NCBI GenBank assembly: GCA_949130495.1
Contig: OX422208.1
Span: 394,032,561-394,096,560, forward strand
Length of the DNA: 64,000 bases
DNA from: Sambucus nigra
Taxonomy: Eukaryota > Streptophyta > Magnoliopsida > Dipsacales > Adoxaceae
Direction of reading: 5' to 3'
The notes beneath the pieces were generated by a model, which saw only the letters and a program-made list of their open reading frames with translations, ran no database searches and was not told the origin of the DNA. Positions 11,557 to 23,675 of this stretch are shown in pieces. The translations under genes and the position numbers were made by a program. Each line of letters opens with the position of its first letter. The first letter of the stretch is position 1.

Positions 11557-12146
11557 AACGGTATCAGAGCATGGTCTTAGGTCTCATAGGTTATGAGTCC
11601 GTTAAGCTTCCACGTTGCCAATATTTGATTACCTTTGTTGGTTCGCACTTCTTAAGGTTGAGGGTCTAGTATACATGTTAGATGTATTTCTTGGAGATGT
11701 GAAGCTTTGTGCTAAGAACGTCGTAGGCATTGAGTTTTGAATTAGTACGCTTGATATAAGGATTCTTAAAATGGATTTTGGAGACAATGATTATTTTGGA
11801 GATTTTCGTACAGATGTTAGGTATCGTATGCATCGATTTTTGATGTTGAGATTTAATTTTAGGACTTTATCATTTTGATGACTTTCGGATATAGGATCGA
11901 GTGGGGGATTTGTGAGAGCGTCTAGTATGCCGTTATTTTCATAGATATGCGTATGGATATAAGCAATATATATATTATTTTGATGTTCGTGGGGGTAGGT
12001 GTGCGTAGGATTGGGTGTATGAGCGTCATAGTATGGCATTCTACGGGTAGGCATATGTGAGCCATATTTTCGTTTGCCAGGTTTATGCGTTCATGAGTAT
12101 TCTTTGTCTAATTTCGAGGACAAAATTCTTTGCTAGTGGGGAAGTA
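11557..12146 (+). other. Core of element C with PBS
   Basis: The PBS is 'cggtatcagagc' (11559-11570), the usual tRNA-iMet site with c for the first t. The following bases (catggtcttagg...) look like the start of a gypsy internal region. No ORF of note is present on the plus strand; an 87-codon minus-strand ORF has no recognisable features. The last 20 bp are a PPT, tgctagtggggaagta, at 12131-12146. Confidence 0.7.
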
Positions 12147-14556
12147 TGTAACACCCCGTGTTTTTATTAATTATTTAATTAATTAATTGGAATATTCGAG
12201 AAAAATAAATTTTGTATTTAATAATTTTTATTGGTTAAATATGTTGGTTATGATTTTAGAAGAATAAAACTTCAAGCAGAATCGAAATCGGATTTAAAAT
12301 GAAGATTTTATGAGAGTTTTAAGTTGAGCCTTAAAGAAAAAACGGAAAAACATTTGTCACGGATTTAATCCGTGACTAATAAAAATTTTGATTTTTAGTT
12401 AAATGGTATTAAATGAAGGAGAACCTATTCGATTGATCGATCGACCCAGGGAGTCGATCGATCGATCGACCCAGGGAGTCAATCGATCGACGATGCCAAA
12501 TTTGAGGCGGTTCGATGATTTCATTTGTAGTGTTAGAGTGGGATTAGGATTCGTAAGCACGATATAACCTTAATAATCCGTAGGGGGACTTCTCATAATC
12601 ACTTTTTCTCAAGGTTTTCACCAGAGAACACTTCCAAATATTTTTCATCTCAACCATAATCATCAACCTCCAACATAATCAAGTTTTTGTCACAACTTTT
12701 AGAAGGCTTAATAGGGGCTTAATCAAGATTGATTCAAGAACACTTCTTTGCTAATTTTTCGAGAGGAATCTATATTTCTAATCAGATTTTCAACACGATC
12801 TTCACAGGCATGAATACTCTATTCTTTTTCTTTGGTATTATGCATTTTAAGTTTTGCGTAAACACTTAATTACATGTTTTCAAAAAAGAAAGTAGTGACT
12901 TAATTAGGAAAAGTGGACACTAATTGTGGGGCTATTTTTTTATTAAATCTTTCAATCAGAATAATATTCATACGCCTTGGGTACGTAGGATTGATGATTG
13001 GATTTTGGGTTTTATTGGTGTAGGTTGCATGTACAAAAATCCTAGTTTTAAAATAAATGATTTTTGGGTGCGTATAACTCACGTAATTTATGTAGAGATA
13101 ATGAAATTGAAATTTTATTGTATTAACGATGAAATAGCGATGTATTTAAGTTAAAATATTTAATGGGATTAATTAGGTATTTTGTCATTATGACAATTAA
13201 ATTGAGATATAATGGATTGGACTATCATGCGTAGTTTGGAACATTAATTTATTATGTATATTGGTGTGATTTGTTGGTATTATTAAATATCACTGTGGCA
13301 ACGGGTTGTTGGGTGTTATTTCTCTCCTTATATTTTAGAATGCCATCTAGGAATGGGACTAGTGAGGGTAAAATTATCACGGTTTTATCATATCGGGGGT
13401 GGGCTGATTTAAATTACTTTATCGTCGTTACGCTAGTCTAGGTATGAGACTATGTTGAGATTTATGTTAGAAAATCCTCCTATACATAGGGTAGGACATA
13501 TTTATAACTTGGGGACCCTTAGGTATGGGACTAAGGGGTATTTTGAGGATCTCACATCAATGAAAGGGTGAGGTAATTTAAAATTGTGAATTGAGAAATT
13601 GAGAATTAATACCTAAGATAATAAGACGGGTATTAAAATATATTGGCGACATAATTAGCAAGGGCTAACAGTTTAAAGGGGCCAACCGGAATTTTATGTC
13701 GTGTCGTGTGTGGAACCTCGTTAATCAGCGAGGGTCGATAGCTTAAACGGTCCAACCGGCGTTTTGACGATGGAATGTGTATTTTAATGGAGAAATCACC
13801 CGAGGCGGGAGGACCGCCATAATAGATTGAGGATATAAGAAAAATTGGTTAATTTAATTAAATTAACATCGTGGGACTTGGAAATTTAAAATCATATTGG
13901 TGTGCCTTTTTAAATGGGAATTCCTTCGGGTAGTCAGTGATTGATATTTATCATGTTTAATTATTTTGCTTAATTTAAAATACTCTATTGTGATATTTAT
14001 TGCGTATAATGCTATTGTCTGGATTCAAGGATCCTATTTGAGGGGAGTAGTGTGTATTATTGCTTGGGACTTTGGCTCTGACCCATGCGTTGACTAATCT
14101 TTTTCAAGATTAGAATTGAAGAAGCTGCATAAGTTTATTGGAGTTATCGTTTGGAGGTGCAGCAGGAGCTGAATTACTTTATTTCTTTGTTTTAAGTTTG
14201 GACTTTCTTTTCATTCGTATTTCATTATGAGACTCAGTTGAAAGATTTAATAAGCCAATCGGTTCCGAAGTTGTGTAAGGATTTTCAGTTGGAGCATTTA
14301 TAGTTGGTTTATTTATTCAAATTTTATTTAATCATTATTGGAGATTGGATTTATTTGGAGTTAGCATGTGATGGATCGTTTATCGCTAAGTTGTTGATGA
14401 TCATTTGAGATTGATTCAATTATTTATCTTATGGAATGATCTATTTATGTCTCATATCTGTCTCATGCTAAGAATGGTATTTATTTAGTTCACACTCGGC
14501 ATAGTTTAGCGGCGGTGGATGGCCACCTCGTCAGTCGAATTTTACGGGGTATGATA
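12147..14556 (+). repeat. 3' LTR of element C
   Basis: It starts TGTAACACCCCGTGTTTTT and ends ...GGGGTATGATA, where the terminal CA has become TA. The palindromic cluster (12429-12493) has an additional cgatcgatcgacccaggga unit compared with the 5' LTR. A ggctctgaccc motif is at about 14082. The small ORFs at 12900-13154 have near-copies with stops in the other LTR and are not genes. Confidence 0.85.
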
Positions 14557-14561
14557 GGACT

Positions 14562-16062
14562 CAAGGCTGAACAGTGGATATCTTCTATGTAGGATGAGTT
14601 TCTTCAATTTAAAAATAACAATGACTGAGAACTTGTCCCCCGAACTAGTGAGGCGAATGTGATAGGTACCAGGTGGATTTTCAAAAATAAAATGGATGAA
14701 AATGGTACCATAATCAGAAACAAGGCTAGGTTAGTCGCTCAAGGCTACACACACATAACGGGTGTAGATTTTAGGGAGACATTTTGTCCTGTTGCGAGGC
14801 TTAAGTCCATCCGCTTACTACTCGCCATCGCATGTCATATGCGCTTCAAGCTATATCAGATGGATGTCAAGTGTGCCTTTTAAAATGGCATTCTAGAGGA
14901 GGAGGTTTACGTGGAACAATCAAAAGGGTTTGAAGACCCTAAGCACCCGGAGCACGTCTAATATATGAGTAAAGCCTTGTATGGTTTGAAGCAAACACCC
15001 CGTGCTTGGTACGAGAGGCTTACTTCCTATATCTTAGCCCGTGGCTTCAAGAGAGGGGGAGTTGATATGACGTTGTTCGTCAGGAGAGATGGCGGTACTA
15101 TTTTGGTTTCCCAGATCTATATGGATGACATAGTCTTTGGATCCACGTGCTCCCAGCATGCTCACCACTTTGATGAGGAGAATAAAAGTGAGTTTGAGAT
15201 GAGCATGGTAGGTGAGCTTACTTTCTTCCTTGGTCTCCAGGTTCGTCAGCTAGAGGATGGGATGTTCATCTCCCAATCCAAGTATGTTAGAGACCCAGTG
15301 AAGAAATTTAGTTTAGACTCCGCTAAGCATGCACGTACACCCATGAGTACTTCTATCAAGCTTAGTAAGGACACTTCAGGCAAGGACATAGAAAAAACCT
15401 TGTATCGAAGTATGATAGGTAGTCTTCTCTACTTGACTGCCAATCATCCCAACACAACCTTTAGTGTGGGAGAATGTGCGTGATATCAGGCATCCCCAAA
15501 AGAGTTACACTTACTCGCCCTAAAACGTATTTTCAAATACGTTAGTGGGACTCTCTCCTGTGGTATTTGGTATTCCTTTGATAGTGATGACCATTTTTCC
15601 ACCTATTCGTATGTCGATTGGGCCGGGGATGTAGATTTTTGTAGGAGCACTTCTGGTGGGTGTTTCTACTTTGATTGTGCTCTTGTCTCCTGGCTGAGCA
15701 AGAAGCAAAACTCCATCACTTTATCCACTGCGGAGGATGAGTACATCGCCATCGGGAGTTGTTGCATGCAACTCTTGTGGAAGAAGAAAATATTGGAGGA
15801 TTATGGGATTTCACAGGACACCATGACCATCTCCTGTGATAACACGAGAGCGATACACATATCTCGTAATCCGATCCAACATTCACACACAAAGTAGATC
15901 AGAATACGCGAGCACTTTATACGATAGTTAGTTGAGGAGAAAGTCGTATCCCTGAGTTTCGTACCCATTGACCTTCAGTTAGCCGATATCTTCACGAAAC
16001 CTTTTGATGCCCTTAGATTCGAGAGTCTTAGGAATTCTTTATGGATTTGCACAGTTGACTGA
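14562..16062 (+). pseudogene. Copia A pol, reverse transcriptase and RNase H part
   Basis: Copia RT is easily recognised: the GTRWIFKNKMDENG start (14665), KARLVAQGY, LLAIACHM...QMDVKCAF, SKALYGLKQTPRAWYERL, and an intact catalytic YMDD (15118-15129) in IYMDDIVFGST. RNase H follows with the TLYRSMIGSLLYLT segment, 'STAEDEYIA' (about 15724) and the C-terminal 'LQLADIFTKPF' (15970-16010). It ends at 16060-16062 (tga). Stops within the frame include 14881, 14959, 15481, 15895 and 15926. The catalytic YMDD is intact although the reading frame is not. Confidence 0.85.
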
Positions 16063-16724
16063 GGGATGGTCATTGTCTACGATAGGATGCATTGTCATGA
16101 TCATATCATATGATTCCTATTGCTAGTTTGTATAATTAATATTCTTATTTTTGCTTTTTGTATTTTTTTGAAAAATCCAAAAAGATTTTCTTTTTATAAA
16201 ATTTTTAGATTAGAACAAAAAGATTTTTGTATTTAGTTTACACCTCTTATGGATGAGCATTTAAGATAGCCGAGTCATAACTTTCATTTCTATTTTTCAC
16301 GTGACTGTTTGATAGTGATTTGAGACGCTACATCATTGCATCCATGTGCTTTACCTCATTTGGAGTATTTGAGATGTGATTTGTGGTATCTATCTACATG
16401 TTTGGATACTTATCTCCTTTATTCCACACATGCACGACTTTATTTCATTATTGTACTTGTCTATCACATATTGGCTTGAGTGGTTCCATCTACATTCTAT
16501 CTATACAACGCACCATATGCGATAAAACTTGACAAGATTGGAATGCATGTAAAAACTAGTTGGTGAGATTGTGTGGTATTTTATCAACGGTGAAGGGCTA
16601 CGAAAGTTACTCATCTATCCTTTGCGATTAAGCCGCCGTTTAATTTGGACCTAAAAAATTGAGCAATTTTAATTATCCAGGGTCCAAAGAGGTTGAAAGA
16701 GCCCAAAAAAAATTTAAAGACAAT
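16063..16724 (+). other. Copia A 3' non-coding region, first part
   Basis: Colinear with 52424-53087 after pol of B and with about 1130-1700 of Z. There is no ORF and no sign of an envelope-like gene. It is interrupted by element D; the TSD acaat is at 16720-16724 and again at 26148-26152. Confidence 0.75.
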
Positions 16725-19169
16725 TGTGACAACCCTACTTTTAATATCTAATTCGGTTAGCAACGCCCAATTAAATTAAAGTGGAGCGTCAATATGTTGG
16801 CGTTAGAAACAAAAATTTAAATAAACACAGTAAAATAAACATGTCCACTCTCATACGTGTAACCATATCACATCATAACATCTATAACAAGTGAAACCAA
16901 CTCATAACTATTAATTGTAATAATCCATCAGTAATCTCAAACTGAAAATATAAAATGACAATACATGCGTCCCAACACAAAATGGGAAAGAGTAATACAA
17001 CAATTCTCTCAAATTCCAAGTATAAAAAAAGTGATATTAATCTCTGATACCACCCTTAAGAAAAGGGAAACGAACGACATAAATTAAAATAGAATAACTC
17101 CACCGCTACATGAATCCTAAGATTGATATAATCTCATTAGGCTCCATAGTATATTGTCCAGCGGGACGAGGACCTGTCATATATTATATATATAGGAGAG
17201 GAGCAAGAAGCAAGATAGACGGACGTCAAAGCAAGAAAATAAGCTATAAGATTATAAGATGTACTTATAATCAAAGCACATTAGTTATTACTCGTCTCCA
17301 GTAATTAAGTTGTTCAATTACCCAACCAATGTTCCTATGTAGTGACTACCCAACCCAAACTCGAGTAACGTGTAGTCTCATATCGTATCATGATTAATCA
17401 TTATTAATCTCATTTCAGTATTTAATGTATCAAAATATTTCCTTCAAGTATAATATCAAATACATCGATTCGGGATATTACTTTAAGACATAAGCATAAT
17501 ATCTCACACAATAAGTCATATCGGGTCACTATCGTTACCCGGGGGAACAAGTCATAACACTAGGCCTACACATGAATATTCCCCAATATTACGTGGCAAG
17601 GTCAATCATACTAAGTCCTAAATCACATGGCGTTTCAAGGTCTTTCTGTCCGACCCGCATTATAACCATGTGTCCGGTTCCGGTGGTTTATCTCCGACAC
17701 GGCACTCGAGCGAAACCTAACCGGATCAATCACAAAAAAATCGCATTCAACATGTGCCTACGTTGACCGGATGACTAGTCTAGTGTATACTCGACAATAT
17801 ACATGTAAAACAATTTCATGCTTATGTATATATACAATCGTGTCAAGTCTCTTACTCGAGTTATACAATAGTCATTATTTATAATATAACATAATTTACA
17901 TCATTAATTTACTAATTCAACATCAAATCATTTCAAGGTTATATATCCCTAATAACCATAAGTATGTGATTAAGTTAGGATATTAGGCACAACACCCCAA
18001 TTATCTTACTAACAACATGAAAAACATTATCACTCTTATTTCAACAGCATGCTGCCCAGAATTTAAAATGCAGATTCTAGGCTCTTCCGATCCGTTTTTG
18101 GAAAAACTTAAAACTACAAAGTTGTTTGGAATGTGATTTTCTATGAAGACACACGAGCACGTTTCCATAGCCTGCATAAAACAGACCCGAAACTAACATA
18201 TAATATTCGCCCCTGTTTTCGATAACATTATGCCCAGAATTTTAAAACGCCGATTTGATGCTTTTCCGATCCGTTTTTGGAAAAACTTAAAAGTACAAAG
18301 TTGTTCGGAACGTGATTTTCTACAAGGATACGTGAGCACGCTACCGTAGACTGCTTAAAACAGACCCGAAACTAATATATATAGTTCGGACCTGTTCACG
18401 ACAACTTTCTACGCAGAATTTGAAAATGCCGATTTGAGACTTTTTCGATCCGTTTTCGAAAAAACTTAAAACTACAAAGTTGTTCAGAATATGATTTTCT
18501 ATCGGATTACGCGAACAAAACATCCATTTTCGGAACCAAAACAGCTCAAAACAGTTTTTAATTTGACGATTAATTTCATAGATTTTTAAAATTCAAGAAG
18601 TTGTTATATATCTCAATCCCTATAATGATGTTATTGCATTTGAATCTACATGGATGGTGATCCTAATACATTGCATATCATTTTTAACATCAACTTCATA
18701 TTAATTTAGGGATCCAAATACATGTTCATGTGAAATTTCATTATATATACATAATATACACATATAGTTTATTAACTTGCCTTAGATTGTATGGAGAAGT
18801 TGAATCTTCTTGAAATCCTCTTGAAATCCTCTCTTCTTACTGTCTCTCTCTCTCTACCAAACCCTAGCCCCATTTTGTTAAATGAAAGAATGAAGACTTC
18901 TTCTCTTCTTTTTATATTTATACCTAGGGTTAGTTTATTTACAAAAATGCCATTGCCCCAAATTTAACCCTCTCGATTCTTTTACGCGTTAATTCACTTC
19001 TAATATTTAAGTCGCACATTCGTATCTCAATGAATTCATTTTAACTTTTCATTTCCAATCATTTTAAATATATATACTGACATAGTTTCATTTCCATACA
19101 TTTTGAATATATACAGTGGAATAGTTTTTTTTTTCAATTTCAATTCAATCAAAAATGCGGGGTATTACA
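16725..19169 (-). repeat. 3' LTR of element D
   Basis: On the plus strand it starts tgtgacaaccc and ends ggggtattaca, so on the element strand it is TGTAATACCCC...GGGTTGTCACA. It contains three tandem copies of a 179-bp unit (about 18050-18520) and two copies of a roughly 46-bp 'cattttgaatatata' unit near 19055-19125. The length is 2,445 bp. Confidence 0.9.
18050..18520. repeat. 179-bp tandem triplet in the LTR of D (left copy)
   Basis: The word 'tccgttttTggaaaaactt' recurs starting at 18091, 18270 and 18449, exactly 179 bp apart. It is followed each time by 'aaactacaaagttgtt' and 'gattttcta', and preceded by 'cagaatttaaaa'. Divergence between units is moderate. The right LTR has the same three units starting at 25040, 25219 and 25398. 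Confidence 0.85.
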
Positions 19170-19187
19170 TTCTCCCCCTCTACGAAC
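19170..19187 (-). other. PPT of element D
   Basis: On the element strand the bases gtagagggggagaa stand directly before the TGTAATACC start of the 3' LTR. A typical gypsy 'ttcgagaacgaaatcccgttcg' end precedes it. Confidence 0.75.
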
Positions 19188-19577
19188 GGGATTTCGTTCT
19201 CGAAATCCAAATTAAAACAAATCAATTCAAGTCAAGTAAGGTAGTTTCGCACGTACCTTCCATGAAGAGATATGGGTGACTAATTTGCAAGTCATCATCT
19301 CTCTCCCAAGTGGCCTCAGACTCATCATGATTACTCCACATAAGACAAACAAGAGGAATAACTTTTGACCTCAACTGCTGCTCACGACGATCTCGGATCC
19401 TGACCGGTCTCTCCTCATAGCTCCCATTGGGCTACAGCTCAACCCTATCTAACTCTATGTGTAGGTGTGTGTCCTCGGGATGTAAGAACTTCTTAAACAT
19501 TAATACATGAAAAATATCATGTACCCGTTGGAGCTGGTCATGTAGGGCTAAACCTTAGGCAACTAACTCCACCCTGT

Positions 19578-20330
19578 CTAACACTGTAATGTACCCACGT
19601 ATCGCGTTGAAAGCTTCCTTTTGGCACTAAAACGAACAACGCCTCTCATAGGTGAGACCCTCAACAGCACTTGGTCCCCAACAGCGAACTCTAACTTCCT
19701 ATGTCTTATGTCAACATAAGTCTTTTGACGATCTTGCGCGGTTTTCATCCAATCACGAATCAAGTCAACCTTCTCTGAGGTCTCCTTAACAATATTCGGA
19801 CCCAGCATCCGGTGCTCTCCGAACACCAACCAATATGTAGGGGATCGACAAGGCCTGCCGTAAAAAGCCTCGTATGGTTCAATGCCAATAGTTTGTTGAT
19901 AATTATTATTATATGCAAACTCCCCCAGTGGAAAATGTGTAACCCAACCACCTTTGAAGTTCAATACACAAACTCGCAACATATCCTCCAAAATCTGGTT
20001 CACCCGCTCCATCCGACCATCCAACTGAGGGTGGAATGTAATACTCAAACTCAACTGAACTCCCATTACCTCCTGAAGACCACCCTAAAAGTGCGAGATG
20101 AAGACACTGCCACGGTCGAACACGATATTGCACGGTACCCCATGCAACTTCATAATCTCGTTAATAAAAATCATGGCATACTGTGCTACCATAATTCGTC
20201 ATCACGAGAAGGAAAGATCCACCCTTGCAGTCTGTTGATGATGACCCAAATCGAATCATGACCGTGTTGCAATCTTGGCAACCCAATAATAATATCCATG
20301 GAGATACTTTCCCATTTCTAACTGTACAAC
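19578..20330 (-). pseudogene. Element D integrase remnant
   Basis: Gypsy integrase, read on the minus strand. A core start of the type SISMDIIIGLP followed by HDSIWVI is seen at about 20310-20245. After frameshifts come the second catalytic segment (HGVPCNIVFDRG, about 20150) and the third, FHPQLDGRMERVNQ, with its glutamate. An open C-terminal part follows at 20066-19578 (YNNNYQQTIGIEPYEAFYGR, VGDQVLLRVSPMRGVVRF). The chromodomain region beyond 19578 is not open. At least two frame changes and several stops make it inactive. Confidence 0.75.
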
Positions 20331-23300
20331 CGAAGTCTCACCATAAAGCCTAACATAACTGAACTACTAAGATGATCCAGAAATCAATACCCCCAAGTCC
20401 CGATCTGCTAAGTTTCATGCGTGGAGTGTCTCGCAAGCGAAATCCAAATAAGGAAACCCTCCGATACACTACTGTCAGCTTATCGAGATAAGGAATTTGT
20501 CAACTCAAGACCACTAGTGATACAAGAATCATCGAACTCCAAAAACCACTTATCTTTTGACTCAACGGCTCATCACACAACAATTAATCCAACTTCCCCT
20601 ATTTAATAAAGATGTCACTATATATCAATCAAGCCTCGATACTCAACTCAGAATCGACTAACAGATGGTACTGAAAGCTCAAAAGCCAACTTTACTCTAA
20701 GTTGTCAATAACACTTGACTTGCACTTATATTGATGGTGATTTAACCGATATGGCAAACCTTAGGATCCACTAAGGTTGCACATGTGCATAAGCATACAA
20801 CTTCTGTGCATGTGCGAATATTGTTCCATCTTTCCAAGTCTGGACTTCGGTAAATAATATCAGCAAGGTTCAAACTCTCTCGAACAAGACAACACCGAAA
20901 AAGTTGCATTTTGGGCGGTCAACGAACCCTCAACCAAAGGTTTCTAATTAACCTAATATGCAATGTGCCCCCTTGCCTCACTTCTCATGGTTTGGTCGCT
21001 CTAACCCAAGGCAACAAACCCTCGCTAGATTCGACTTACCGCTCTTTTTTTAAAAACACGTAGGGAATTCAACCTATCCACCATGATTTTCCTTGGACTG
21101 TTAGTATATTAGAATTTTCTCACCGAACAAGAAATAAACCTGGTTCTTCAAACCACAAATAAGGCTTGTACATTTTCCAAGCAATGAGGTAAGACAAAAA
21201 ATTCCCACTTATCATACCAAATCAGAATATCGAATTTGGCACACTCACCATCTGAATACTCATCTTCCAGCACACCAACGCTACCTGATCTTTATGAAGA
21301 ACGGTGTGCTATCCAACATGTCAAAGGTCGTAAATATAAGGTAGCGGGTACCTTCACTTACCGTGACCCCAATTAACACTCAGTAATCCACACATAACTG
21401 AAGTAAAAATTAAATATCTTACGAACCCATTCGCGGGTGTTTGCCAAGAGTACACACCCTCCTTACAAAACTTCTCAACAACGGTCGAAACACTCTTGTT
21501 GTGCCCCTACAGTGGAGGTTATGACAACCATTTCAGTGAATGGGTCCAACATTTGAAACCCCAAAACGTCTCAATCCTTGCCATTAATGACGACACTCAG
21601 TTGGTAATACTATCATCAGTCAACCGAAAACTGACCGAGCTACACACGACTCTACCATTATCAAAAGACCATCAAGGCCATTCTATGACTATTCACTAGT
21701 CTAGACATCACCAAAATTTAACATCTTACACTTGGTTTCAGAATGCGTCTTTAATCGCACACGATCGAAGTAAGCAACATGTCACTAACTATTGAATCAT
21801 GCTCTAATTCACATTAATACATAACGAGGGCCACAACATAACTACATTACCATATATGATGGATTCAAAATCAAGCACCACCATTATCACGGTGCAATAA
21901 ATTAGTACCCCCAATCACTGGGTGATAACATAAAACCGAACTCATGGATATATCACCAACTCAAGCGATCACACTCACATAAAATGAAACTCCTATTGAA
22001 CACTCCCTCGTGATGTTCTCACTCGATAAATCGTCCCTAGAGATTCCCTACTCATCGTAGGGTTCACAACTAGTAACTCCAACTCAAGTCCATCCCTTAG
22101 CACACCCATATTCACGTTCCGCTCTCGACAGCTTTTAACAAATATATCGATGTTACAAAACAAGATAACCACATCTTATCGAATACCCATTATTATCTAG
22201 GGCTTTACGAATACCACTGAACTCCAATCGTTACCGAATATTGAAAGAAAACTCCCTCGATAATTTTGGACTTCTCCAGTGTCAATCCTCTTATAACCTT
22301 GCGATACGGACTTCCTCATCCCTAGTATCCATGGCCAAGACATCTCAACATTACTGATACCTTCTCACGAGCTTGTTCGAGATAACTCGTCGAAACATTC
22401 CACTCTGAACATGTGAGTACTCAACCCACTAAAATATCTTGTGCATGACCGAACACACACCTAATCGGCCTTAAGTTCATTCCATTACGGATTTTATCCG
22501 ATCAGAACACTAAAAGCCACAATGCCACCCCAATGCGACATCTATCGCTTGTGTGGATAACGTGTAGATTTACATGCCTACCAAAACTTCTTCATACCAA
22601 CACAATATTTCAAAGATAATCACTTATCCATTCCAGATTTAGGCTCATGAATCTCACATTGAACATCATCAAACGGATGAATCTAGTTCGTGCTTTTTAC
22701 AAGTATGATAACACTCTTGCGTAAACCAAAATTGGACCCCTCGGGTCATCCTGTGATGGTGTGGGACATACACTGATTTGGAGTAGTCCTCTCTCAAATC
22801 ACAACCCTTCCTTTACATGTTCATGAGTAATAATATACTCTTATTATCACAAGACTTACTTCGTTAACCATTCACTTATTAATACGTCATCGAATGCCTC
22901 AACAGTCTGTCCATTACGGGTGGAGCGCGATTATTTCTTCTCACAAAAATATCATAACAACAACTGGACCACATCATTTTGAGGTGTGCCATATCTAAAG
23001 CTCTACCCTTCCACATTGGAAACAACTTCAGACAAATACACTCGCAAGTGGTACCAATAACTCAGTGGTACTACCGGGTGGGCTATAAATTATACCAACT
23101 TCTATACAGCCATAAGAGCGACGATATTCAAAGTTCATAATGCATAGCAAATTTACTGGTGTTTCCTCCCCCTAAAGTACCAAAAGTCAACCCAATCATT
23201 GAGTTCAACATCGGTCTTCTCGCCTACTGGTGGGAGATGAAACTACGATAGTTGCACGCGAATTGCGGTCTCTTAAAATTCTTGGACCCTTTGTCCTCCC

Positions 23301-23660
23301 AGAGTCCACGTCTCATCAAATAACCATCTTAAAAGATAGTAAGTGAAAACGTATCCAAAAAAAATTTATTCAAGTGGAGCACTAGTCATAATTACAACAA
23401 GTACTCGCACACAGACCTTACGCGTACTATCCTATGCTCGATCGAATATTCACCTCATGCGTGGGACATCTCACGAATGAAATCCAAACAAGGAACCCTC
23501 CCTATACACAAGGCTATCTCCGAATCGCCCGTCAAAATCGTAGCGTGAAGATCTTCCAAGTCATCGAATACAATACCTAATCGTAAGGCTCTACGTATCA
23601 AGGAAACGATGCGCGGAAAACGTAACGGACGCCCTCAGATCCCTAAAGGCTCTAAAACCG
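20331..23660 (-). pseudogene. Element D internal region: decayed gag-pol
   Basis: This is where gag, protease, RT and RNase H of D should be. I can recognise an RT trace on the minus strand between about 21480 and 21080: LQLCVDY at about 21400, then a segment resembling the 'FD.L...[13 protein letters not shown]' block with several stops. Elsewhere no open frame of note exists, and the small plus-strand ORFs (20421, 21496) look like chance. The stretch needs a translated alignment to be assigned further. Confidence 0.5.
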
Positions 23661-23673
23661 TGCTTTGATACCA
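23661..23673 (-). other. PBS of element D (tRNA-Met type)
   Basis: On the element strand it reads tggtatcaaagca, two bases inside the 5' LTR end, similar to the usual tggtatcagagca with one change. Confidence 0.75.
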
Positions 23674-23675
23674 AC

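Larger units (their letters stand above)
9149..14556 (+). mobile_element. Element C: LTR element with tiny non-coding core
   Basis: Two LTRs of 2,408 and 2,410 bp flank only 590 bp. The TSD is gcact (9144-9148) versus ggact (14557-14561), one mismatch. The empty site can be checked against copia B at 50915, where 'gcactcaagg' is uninterrupted. A PBS follows the 5' LTR and a purine tract (gtggggaagta) precedes the 3' LTR; the 3' end of the core (aatttcgaggacaaaattc) is typical of gypsy chromovirus ends. No coding remnant is visible. It is a non-autonomous, LARD-like or internally deleted gypsy element inserted in A between integrase and RT. Confidence 0.85.

Noticed and set aside
12900..13154. 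ORFs in the 3' LTR of element C on both strands
   Set aside because: The matching stretch of the 5' LTR (about 9960-10140) contains stops in the same frame; there is no domain and no conservation.
16063..16724. A possible envelope-like ORF after pol, as in some Sireviruses
   Set aside because: No open frame of useful length is present in A, B or Z at this place.
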